DNA of 8,272 bases from an uncultured Lachnospiraceae bacterium (GTDB lineage: Bacteria > Bacillota > Clostridia > Lachnospirales > Lachnospiraceae). How positions within the stretch are numbered: position 1 is the first letter of the stretch; each line of letters starts with the position of its first letter. The notes beneath the pieces were generated by a model. It was not told the origin of the DNA. It was given only the letters and a program-made list of their open reading frames with translations, and did no database searches. Below, piece after piece: positions 1 to 5,446 of the stretch. Position numbers and translations under genes: made by a program. The DNA is taken from positions 1 to 8,272 of the forward strand of contig CAMNGO010000082.1 in the NCBI GenBank assembly GCA_946538445.1. The letters are read 5' to 3'.

Positions 1-756
1 GCAGGTATCGCTACAGTGATTGGCTATTGTGCCACCATCGCTTACGCAGTCTGGTTTTACTGCATCGCCAGGAAAAGTTCTTATTATCTTGAACTGGCGC
101 GGCCTGACTGGAAAGAGATCGGAGGAATCTGCTTCAACGGGTCCTCGGATATGGTTTCCAATCTGGCAGAGGGTGTCACCGTATTATTTATGAACCATCT
201 GGCCTTCCGCTGCTACGGGGAACCCGGGGTCAGTTCATTGGCGGTGATCACCTATGTACAGGTGTTGATCTCCATGGTATTCATGGGATTTACTTCCGCT
301 GTGGAACCTGTGTTCTCCTACCATTACGGCAGTGGGAATATCCCCATGCGGAAAAAGGTTTACCGGCTCAGTATGATATGGAACCTGGTACTGGGAATCT
401 TTTGTATCTGTATTCTCTTCCCCATGCGCCATGCGCTGGTGGGATTCTTCTTCCCCAAGGATACCGTATTTTATGAGATTGCTTTAAACGGGTACATACT
501 GGCATTGCCGGCGGCCCTTTTTACGGGGATCAATGTCTTCGGGTCGGGCCTCTTTACGGCATTTGGAAATGGACTGGTTTCAGGCATTCTGTCCTTCATC
601 CGTACTTTCGTGGCTTTCACCGTATGCCTGTACGGTCTCACAGCCCTCTTCGGAGGACCGGGTTTATGGGTTGCCTGGGCGGTTGCCGAGTCAGTGAGTC
701 TGTTACCCACCTTCTACGCCATCTTAAAGTATAAGAACAGATATCATTATCTGTAA
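1..756 (+). CDS. MATE-family multidrug/cation exporter, C-terminal part (5' end outside window)
   Basis: The reading frame is open to the left edge, so the start codon lies outside the window; the GTG at 16 is simply an internal Val codon. About 251 residues are visible, roughly the second half of a typical 440-460 residue MATE transporter. The protein is very hydrophobic, with about six membrane segments. Landmarks fit the MATE/MepA-like group: the stretch around nt 280-360 (MGFTSAVEPVFSYHYGSG, followed by a basic loop) resembles the conserved segment that opens the second half-repeat, and the end (GGPGLWVAWAVAESVSLL, then a short basic tail) is typical of the last helix. Family members export drugs or organic cations in exchange for Na+ or H+ at the cytoplasmic membrane. 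The substrate cannot be told from sequence. The gene ends in TAA just before a bidirectional terminator and faces the next gene tail to tail. A flippase of the wider MOP superfamily is a less likely alternative. Confidence 0.8.
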   Translation, partial: AGIATVIGYCATIAYAVWFYCIARKSSYYLELARPDWKEIGGICFNGSSDMVSNLAEGVTVLFMNHLAFRCYGEPGVSSLAVITYVQVLISMVFMGFTSAVEPVFSYHYGSGNIPMRKKVYRLSMIWNLVLGIFCICILFPMRHALVGFFFPKDTVFYEIALNGYILALPAALFTGINVFGSGLFTAFGNGLVSGILSFIRTFVAFTVCLYGLTALFGGPGLWVAWAVAESVSLLPTFYAILKYKNRYHYL

Positions 757-760
757 GCAT

Positions 761-822
761 AAAAAAGTGACATATTCCATACTCTTTCCTTGGAAGAGAG
801 TAGAGGAATATGTCACTTTTTT
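761..822. terminator. Bidirectional Rho-independent terminator between convergent genes
   Basis: A perfect 18-bp inverted repeat pairs 761-778 (AAAAAAGTGACATATTCC) with 805-822 (GGAATATGTCACTTTTTT). A further 6-bp inner stem pairs 780-785 (TACTCT) with 797-802 (AGAGTA). The outer ends give a run of six T on each strand, so the element can stop the MATE transcript on the + strand and the membrane-protein transcript on the - strand. It sits in the 94-nt gap between two stop codons, exactly where a shared terminator is expected. Confidence 0.92.
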
Positions 823-850
823 GTTGTCATTTATCAATATGCGGTTCTTA

Positions 851-2071
851 TCATGGAAGCAGATAATTATTCCACATATTTGCGTATTCTTCAACCTGCG
901 GGTAGGCGTATATGATCACGGCAAAGGTAAGCACCCAGACTGCCGTAAAGAAGATAATCTGCTTTTTTCCCTTCAGCTTTGCCACATCGAACTTCAGGGT
1001 TCTGGCGTTGATCTCAATGATGAGATAGCAAAGGAACATGACGACAAAGAAATAGGCAAAAGGTATCAATTCATTTTCAAAGAGCTGCCCGCGAGTGACG
1101 ATCAAGAGGGTGTGCAGGGGCATGATCAGTAAAAAGCTTATACAGTAATAGGCATTGATGTGGGCCGATGGATAGACCAGCCATCCCGGCAGTCCCTTTT
1201 TGAAAAGCTTGCAAATCTTATGGAGAAAGGCAAGGATAAAGAGGCTGACAAGACATGAGGCCAGGGCATCCGTGGCGGGTACCATACTGTACTGCACATC
1301 AGACCCGAACTCCGGCAGGATGGGGAAAGGGAAGAGGATCCTCAAGGTGTAGTAGACGGCACAGAAAGGTCCGCAGATCAACATGATCCAGGTGGAAAGT
1401 CCGTCTTTATCCGTTATCCTGGGGTAATATCCTCCGAGGAAATAACCAAAGGCAACAAAAACAAAATTGCAGAAGAGCGGGAAATAGCTCTCCGCGTTGG
1501 TTATGATAAAGAATCCCAGAACCTGACTCATGAGGTAATTGGACGGTGACTGCACGACATACCAGCATAAGAGCCCCAGCAGGTTAAGGACAAAGCCGCA
1601 GGCCAGAATCGCTCCGTCTGACAGACGCAGTTTTTTAAACAGGGCAATCAGGAAGAAAGACAAACCTGCGAAGGTAAGGATATCCGCCTGAATCACCAGG
1701 AGAGAGTTGGCTAAAAAGAGCTTTCTGCCGGTGCACCAGTAAGCAAGCAGATTAGGAAAAGCATCCCTGAAGAGATACAGACACTGGCCCACCGTCAGCA
1801 GGCCGACTCCTCTGATAATATTCTTTATGGGAGACTGGTTTCTGGAGTACCTCATTCCGATACCCATACAGATCATAAAACACGGAGCTCCCACGATGAG
1901 AACTAAATAATCAATCACACCTCCGTTTGCCGCGTTTGCGGTGGATGTATCCATGACACACAGGTCCATCATGACATGGGACAGGATCATAAACACGATC
2001 GCTATGGTCTTAAACAGGTCCACCTCCGGCTGCCGTCCGGTATTCACGGCTTTTGTATCAAAGTATTTCAT
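851..2071 (-). CDS. Multi-pass membrane protein, acyltransferase / HGSNAT (DUF1624)-like
   Basis: A complete 406-residue protein. The ATG at 2071 is preceded by a strong Shine-Dalgarno (complement of 2082-2090, CAAAGGAGG) about 10 nt away. Roughly ten hydrophobic segments span most of the length. The N-terminal block RQPEVDLFKTIAIVFMILSH (residues 13-32) matches the R-x-x-x-(I/L/V)D-x-(F/L)-(R/K)-x-(I/L)-A-I-x-x-M-I-x-x-H pattern that opens membrane acyltransferases of the acyltransferase-3/OpgC and heparan-alpha-glucosaminide N-acetyltransferase groups, with His32 in the position of the conserved histidine. A second polar-aromatic block, PSAHINAYYC (301-310), lies late in the protein. Such enzymes move acyl groups across the membrane onto cell-surface glycans, but acceptor and donor are unknown here. 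The gene is monocistronic in view: convergent with the exporter and divergent from dapA. Membrane location is secure; the enzymatic role is inferred from a short motif. Confidence 0.72.
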   Translation of the reverse strand: MKYFDTKAVNTGRQPEVDLFKTIAIVFMILSHVMMDLCVMDTSTANAANGGVIDYLVLIVGAPCFMICMGIGMRYSRNQSPIKNIIRGVGLLTVGQCLYLFRDAFPNLLAYWCTGRKLFLANSLLVIQADILTFAGLSFFLIALFKKLRLSDGAILACGFVLNLLGLLCWYVVQSPSNYLMSQVLGFFIITNAESYFPLFCNFVFVAFGYFLGGYYPRITDKDGLSTWIMLICGPFCAVYYTLRILFPFPILPEFGSDVQYSMVPATDALASCLVSLFILAFLHKICKLFKKGLPGWLVYPSAHINAYYCISFLLIMPLHTLLIVTRGQLFENELIPFAYFFVVMFLCYLIIEINARTLKFDVAKLKGKKQIIFFTAVWVLTFAVIIYAYPQVEEYANMWNNYLLP

Positions 2072-2100
2072 AATAAAAGAGCCTCCTTTGTCAAAAAGAC

Positions 2101-2161
2101 ATTTTCAGGGGAAAATTAACAGATATATAACTAAATAACACAGCTCGCTTGTATTTTCCCC
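2101..2161 (-). repeat. Inverted repeat in the leader of the minus-strand membrane-protein gene
   Basis: GGGGAAAAT (2108-2116) and ATTTTCCCC (2153-2161) form a 9-bp perfect inverted repeat with a 36-nt loop. A competing small dyad, ATTTTC (2101-2106) with GAAAAT (2111-2116), reuses one arm, so the two foldings are mutually exclusive. If transcription starts near 2169 on the minus strand, both lie in the roughly 98-nt 5' leader. A regulatory role is inference only, and the pairing may be chance in AT-rich DNA. Confidence 0.3.
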
Positions 2162-2177
2162 CGGTATTGTATATAAT
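2149..2177 (+). promoter_or_regulatory. Predicted sigma-A promoter of dapA
   Basis: A perfect -10 box TATAAT (2172-2177) lies 17 nt downstream of TTGTAT (2149-2154), which matches the -35 consensus only in its TTG. Expected transcription start is near 2184, leaving a leader of about 70 nt before the dapA ATG. That is too short for a lysine riboswitch or T-box. Confidence 0.6.
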
Positions 2178-2203
2178 TATACTATAACATAAAAATATAT
2201 CAA
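2176..2203 (-). promoter_or_regulatory. Predicted sigma-A promoter of the minus-strand membrane-protein gene
   Basis: Read on the minus strand, TTGATA (2203-2198, five of six consensus bases) is followed after 16 nt by a perfect TATAAT (2181-2176). The expected start is near 2169, giving a leader of about 98 nt. The -10 box overlaps the dapA -10 box inside the palindrome TATAATTATA (2172-2181), so the two promoters are back to back. Confidence 0.6.
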
Positions 2204-2236
2204 CAACTGAAAAAATGACTTTTGGCAAATAGAGAG

Positions 2237-2243
2237 AAAGGAG
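2237..2243 (+). promoter_or_regulatory. Ribosome binding site deciding the dapA start
   Basis: AAAGGAG lies 10 nt before the ATG at 2254 and only 4 nt before an in-frame TTG at 2248. The TTG is too close to be used efficiently, and the family N-terminus matches the ATG version (MTIFKGSGVALATPM), so ATG 2254 is chosen. Confidence 0.75.
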
Positions 2244-2253
2244 TTTTTTGATC

Positions 2254-3138
2254 ATGACAATTTTTAAAGGATCCGGTGTTGCACTTGCCACACCCATGAA
2301 AGAAAACGGCGAGATAAACTATGATTCCCTGGAGAAACTGATCGAGGCCCAGATTGCCGGGGGCACGGATGCCCTGATCGTATGCGGCACTTCCGGTGAG
2401 GCACCGACCCTGGATGATCCGGAACACCTGGATGCCATCGATTTTGCGGTGAAAGTGACAAAAGGACGGATTCCGGTCATCGCAGGAACCGGATCCAACA
2501 ATACGGCCCATGCCGTGATGATGTCCGAGGAGTCGGAGAAGAGAGGGGCAGACGGTCTGCTTCTGGTTACTCCATATTATAATAAGGCAACCCAGGACGG
2601 TCTTTATGCTCATTACCGTAAGATTGCCTCCGCGACAAAGCTTCCCTGTATCGTTTACAATGTCCCCACCAGGACAGCCACCAATGTCCTTCCGGAAACC
2701 ATGGCAAGGCTGGCCAGGGACCAGGAGAATATCGTTGCAATCAAGGAGGCCAGCGGCAATATCAGTCAGGTGGCCAAGCTGGCGGCTCTCACGGAAGGGA
2801 AACTGGACATCTATTCCGGCAATGATGATCAGATCATCCCGGTCTGCTCCCTTGGAGGAATCGGCGTGATCTCCGTTCTGGCCAACGTGGCTCCCAGGGA
2901 GACTCACGATATGGTGATGTACTGGCTTGAAGGTAAATGGAAAGAGGCTCTGGATCTTCAGATCAAAGCTTTACCTCTGGTGGAACAGCTCTTCATCGAA
3001 GTGAATCCGATCCCCGTGAAGGCGGCCCTCAACATGCAGGGATTCAATGTAGGAAGCCCCAGATTACCCCTTACGGAACTCACAGATACCCATAAAGAAA
3101 CTCTTCGCAAGGCAATGATAGATTTTGGCTGTCTTTAA
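2254..3138 (+). CDS. dapA: 4-hydroxy-tetrahydrodipicolinate synthase (DHDPS)
   Basis: A 294-residue cytoplasmic (beta/alpha)8-barrel enzyme, close to the 292 residues of E. coli DapA. It condenses pyruvate with L-aspartate-4-semialdehyde, the first step committed to diaminopimelate and lysine, and so feeds peptidoglycan too. Visible residues: the G-T-S-G-E loop at 45-49 (Thr46 aligns with E. coli Thr44), the YY pair at 108-109 (Tyr109 with Tyr107), YNVPTRT at 135-141 (Tyr135 with catalytic Tyr133, Arg140 with substrate-binding Arg138), and IKEASGN with the Schiff-base lysine Lys164 (E. coli Lys161). The Arg in YNVPxR separates DHDPS from N-acetylneuraminate lyase-type relatives. The second Thr of the usual GTTGE loop is Ser47 here. 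Several lysine-inhibitor contact positions differ from E. coli: Ser48 is Ala50, His53 is Asp55, Glu84 is His86; His56 and Asn80 are kept (His58, Asn82). The gene has its own promoter and is followed after 102 nt by the liv operon without a clear terminator. Confidence 0.95.
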   Translation: MTIFKGSGVALATPMKENGEINYDSLEKLIEAQIAGGTDALIVCGTSGEAPTLDDPEHLDAIDFAVKVTKGRIPVIAGTGSNNTAHAVMMSEESEKRGADGLLLVTPYYNKATQDGLYAHYRKIASATKLPCIVYNVPTRTATNVLPETMARLARDQENIVAIKEASGNISQVAKLAALTEGKLDIYSGNDDQIIPVCSLGGIGVISVLANVAPRETHDMVMYWLEGKWKEALDLQIKALPLVEQLFIEVNPIPVKAALNMQGFNVGSPRLPLTELTDTHKETLRKAMIDFGCL

Positions 3139-3150
3139 TCAGATTACTGC

Positions 3151-3179
3151 TTGAATAATCTACTCAAATAGTGTACAAT
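3151..3179 (+). promoter_or_regulatory. Predicted sigma-A promoter of the liv operon
   Basis: TTGAAT (3151-3156, four of six consensus bases) and TACAAT (3174-3179, five of six) are separated by the optimal 17 nt. Transcription would begin near 3186, leaving a leader of about 55 nt that ends in the strong AGGAGG (3229-3234) six nt before the livJ ATG. The 3139-3240 gap holds no convincing terminator for dapA: a 6-bp stem (3141-3146 with 3156-3161) has no T-run and overlaps the -35 box. Confidence 0.65.
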
Positions 3180-3240
3180 TTTAACGATATAAAGTGATAA
3201 ATTCACCATATGATCGAGTATCTAAAAGAGGAGGAATGCT

Positions 3241-4416
3241 ATGAAAAAACTAATTGCTATGATGTTGACGATTGCAATGGCTCTGACACTTTGTGTCGGA
3301 TGCGGCGGCAGCGGCGATTCAGGTTCCGGCGACACCGTCAAGATCGGTGTATTTGAACCGGCATCCGGTGACAACGGAGCAGGCGGAAAGCAGGAGACCC
3401 TGGGTATCCAGTATGCCAACAAAGTTCAGCCTACCGTAACCATAGGTGACAAGGAGTACAACGTAGAACTTGCTATCGTAGATAATGAGTCCGATAACTC
3501 CAAAGCTGTTACCGCAGCTCAGAACCTGGTATCCCAGAATGTATCCATCGTACTTGGTTCTTACGGTTCCGGCGTATCCATCGCTGCAGCAGATGTATTC
3601 GCAGACGCCGGTATGCCTGCAGTAGGCGTTACCTGTACCAACCCACAGGTTACCGCTGACTGTGAGCAGTATTTCAGAATCTGCTTCCTCGATCCTTTCC
3701 AGGGTACGGTTCTAGCAAACTATGCTTATGAGAATGGTATGAGAAAAGCATATTGTCTGTCCAAACTTGGTGATGACTATTCCGTAGGTCTGGTTAACTA
3801 CTTCGTAGAGGCATTCAAGGGTCTCGGCGGTGAAGTGGTGGAAGAGCAGTTCCCGGATAAGAACTCCGACTTTACTTCCTATGTAGCAAACGCAAAGAAA
3901 GCAGGCTGTGACGTATTCTTCAGCCCTGTTTCCACAGAGGCAGCTGCCCTCATCATCGACCAGGCAGAAGCTCAGTCCCTGGGTATGCCGATCCTTGCAG
4001 GTGACACCTGGGATTCCAACGTTATCACAGGCGCCGCAAAAGGAAAGAATGTCGAGATCGTTGTAACCACCTTCTATCAGGAAGGCGGAAATCCTGAGTT
4101 CGACGAAGGAATCAAGAAATGGTTTGATGAAGATAAAGATGCCAAGACCAACAACGGTGGCAACACAGATCTTGCAGCTGTTACAGCCATGGGTTATGAT
4201 GCATACTTCGTAGCTCTTGAAGCTCTTAAGGCAGCAGGCTCCACCGATCCTGCAGACGTGCTTGCAGCACTTCCTGACCTTCAGGTAAGCAACCTGGTAT
4301 GTGGTGATGTTTCCTTCAACGAGACCGGTGATGCCAACAAGACAGAAGCATTCGTTAAGAGATGCAACACCGAGACCGGTCAGTGGGAATTCCTGAAAAA
4401 ACAGACTGCCGAGTAA
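3241..4416 (+). CDS. livJ: Branched-chain amino acid ABC transporter, substrate-binding lipoprotein
   Basis: A 391-residue type 1 solute-binding protein (Leu/Ile/Val-binding, Peripla_BP_6-like). The N-terminus is a lipoprotein signal: MKKL, a hydrophobic core, then LCVGC with Cys21 as the likely lipidated residue, followed by a flexible Gly/Ser/Asp linker (22-31). The mature protein starts with VKIGVFEPASGDNGAGGKQ (33-51), typical of LivJ/LivK relatives. Further family blocks are GSYGSGVSIAAADVFADAGMPAVGV (106-130), FRICFLDPFQG (145-155) and VTAMGYDAYFVALEAL (314-329). It would be anchored outside the membrane and deliver ligand to LivH/LivM. Leu/Ile/Val is the family default; this clade also includes binders of other amino acids or amides, so the ligand is not certain. 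An AGGAGG site 6 nt upstream and a restricted codon choice compared with dapA suggest high expression. It leads the operon and is separated from livH by a gap with stem-loops. Confidence 0.92.
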   Translation: MKKLIAMMLTIAMALTLCVGCGGSGDSGSGDTVKIGVFEPASGDNGAGGKQETLGIQYANKVQPTVTIGDKEYNVELAIVDNESDNSKAVTAAQNLVSQNVSIVLGSYGSGVSIAAADVFADAGMPAVGVTCTNPQVTADCEQYFRICFLDPFQGTVLANYAYENGMRKAYCLSKLGDDYSVGLVNYFVEAFKGLGGEVVEEQFPDKNSDFTSYVANAKKAGCDVFFSPVSTEAAALIIDQAEAQSLGMPILAGDTWDSNVITGAAKGKNVEIVVTTFYQEGGNPEFDEGIKKWFDEDKDAKTNNGGNTDLAAVTAMGYDAYFVALEALKAAGSTDPADVLAALPDLQVSNLVCGDVSFNETGDANKTEAFVKRCNTETGQWEFLKKQTAE

Positions 4417-4424
4417 TCAGTCTG
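4402..4424 (+). repeat. Stem-loop enclosing the livJ stop codon
   Basis: CAGACTG (4402-4408) pairs with CAGTCTG (4418-4424), a 7-bp perfect stem with a 9-nt loop that contains the TAA stop (4414-4416). A smaller stem, CAACA (4431-4435) with TGTTG (4441-4445), follows at once. Neither has a T-run, so they are not ordinary terminators. They might help protect the livJ 3' end; the role is inferred. Confidence 0.45.
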
Positions 4425-4493
4425 AAAGGGCAACACCATATGTTGTCTCGTAACATTTAAGAATAATTTATATTAGATACATACAGGTACATA

Positions 4494-4517
4494 GCGGGAA
4501 GCCTCGCGGCTTCCCGC
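4494..4517 (+). terminator. Intercistronic GC-rich hairpin between livJ and livH (attenuator or mRNA stabiliser)
   Basis: GCGGGAAGCC (4494-4503) pairs perfectly with GGCTTCCCGC (4508-4517) around a TCGC tetraloop, a 10-bp, very stable stem. It is followed by AATTCATTTA rather than a clean T-run, so complete termination is unlikely. Hairpins in this position, between a binding-protein gene and its permease genes, are known in other importer operons to hold up 3' exonucleases or cause partial termination, which makes the binding protein more abundant. The stem is seen directly; the function here is inference. Confidence 0.7.
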
Positions 4518-4548
4518 AATTCATTTACAGATAAGAAAGAATAATATT

Positions 4549-5433
4549 ATGGGAATTATACATACATGGCTGCCTTACATACTGGCAGGAATAGCCGTCG
4601 GCGGACAATACGCCCTGATAGCCATAGGATATACGATGGTATACGGTATCCTCAGACTGATCAACTTCGCCCATGGTGACGTATTTATGTGGTCCGGTCT
4701 CATCATGGTATACCTGGTGACCGTTTTACCCATGTGGCTTTCCGCTATCATCGTTGTCATCTTTGCCGTCGTGCTGGGAACGACTATCGAGAAGGTCGCG
4801 TACCGGCCACTGAGATCTGCCCCCCGTATGTCCATCATGATTTCTGCCATCGGAGTATCCTACCTCCTGCAGAACTTTGCTCTGTACATCACAGGCGGTC
4901 TTACAAAAACATATCCTTCCATCTCCTGGCTACAGAAGACGGTCACCATCGGAACTGCCACCACGAAGATGGTTACTCTTATCACTCCGGTGCTGACGAT
5001 CGTACTGGTAGTCCTTCTGGTAATGCTGATCAAATATACCAAGATCGGTATGGCTATGCGTGCGGTCTCCCGTGACTTTGAGACTTCATCCCTCATGGGC
5101 ATCGACATCAACAGGGTAATCACGGTTACCTTTATCATCGGATGCGGACTGGCTTCCATCGGTTCCATCTTATATTTTTCAAATTATACCGGTATCAACC
5201 CCATGTCCGGGGCCATGCCGGGATTAAAGGCTTTCGTAGCCGCAGTATTCGGCGGTATCGGTTCCATCCCCGGAGCTGTTGTGGGCGCTTTCGTTATCGG
5301 TATCTGTGAGAACCTGATCAAAGGCGCCGGGTGGACCACTTTCTCCGATGCCTTCACTTTTGTATTGCTTATCATCATCCTGATGGTTAAGCCTACCGGC
5401 CTGTTCGGCGAGAAGAACCTGGACAAGGTATAG
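4549..5433 (+). CDS. livH: Branched-chain amino acid ABC transporter permease LivH
   Basis: A 294-residue integral membrane protein of the LivH/LivM permease family (BPD_transp_2 type), with about eight hydrophobic segments. Strong LivH landmarks: GQYALIAIGYTMVYGILRLINFAHGDVFM (19-47), EKVAYRPLRSAPR (81-93), SAIGVSYLLQNF (99-110), the cytoplasmic coupling-loop region KIGMAMRAVSRDFETSSLMGIDINRV (165-190) that should contact an ATPase subunit, and KAFVAAVFGGIGSIPGAVVGAF (227-248). The C-terminus MVKPTGLFGEKNLDKV is normal for the family. It pairs with LivM to form the channel. The start at ATG 4549 fits the family N-terminus, yet there is no good Shine-Dalgarno upstream: the nearest purine stretch is AGAAAGAA (4534-4541). 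Translation is therefore probably weaker than that of livJ. livM follows after 13 nt. Confidence 0.95.
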   Translation: MGIIHTWLPYILAGIAVGGQYALIAIGYTMVYGILRLINFAHGDVFMWSGLIMVYLVTVLPMWLSAIIVVIFAVVLGTTIEKVAYRPLRSAPRMSIMISAIGVSYLLQNFALYITGGLTKTYPSISWLQKTVTIGTATTKMVTLITPVLTIVLVVLLVMLIKYTKIGMAMRAVSRDFETSSLMGIDINRVITVTFIIGCGLASIGSILYFSNYTGINPMSGAMPGLKAFVAAVFGGIGSIPGAVVGAFVIGICENLIKGAGWTTFSDAFTFVLLIIILMVKPTGLFGEKNLDKV

Positions 5434-5446
5434 AGAGGAGGGCACC

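Noticed and set aside
767..1132. Plus-strand open frame of 121 codons after the exporter
   Set aside because: It runs through the terminator and antisense to the membrane-protein gene; the product has no recognisable features.
2100..2117. CodY-like box (ATTTTC and GAAAAT half-sites)
   Set aside because: The half-sites resemble AATTTTCWGAAAATT, but their spacing is three bases too long and either alignment matches at most 9 of 15 positions. The sequence at 3177-3191 matches no better than about 10 of 15.
2215..2232. Five-codon mini-frame (ATG ACT TTT GGC AAA TAG) in the dapA leader
   Set aside because: It has no ribosome binding site and no regulatory codon pattern; likely chance.
2178..2253. 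Lysine riboswitch or T-box ahead of dapA
   Set aside because: The leader is only about 70 nt, with no conserved riboswitch core or terminator, too short for either element.
2200..2907. Long minus-strand open frame of 235 codons opposite dapA
   Set aside because: It lies antisense to an unmistakable dapA, its product is Gly/Cys/His-rich without family features, and its start has no sensible ribosome binding site.
4443..4474. Second promoter in front of livH
   Set aside because: TTGTCT and TATATT are present but 20 nt apart, and alternatives with correct spacing match poorly. It cannot be supported.
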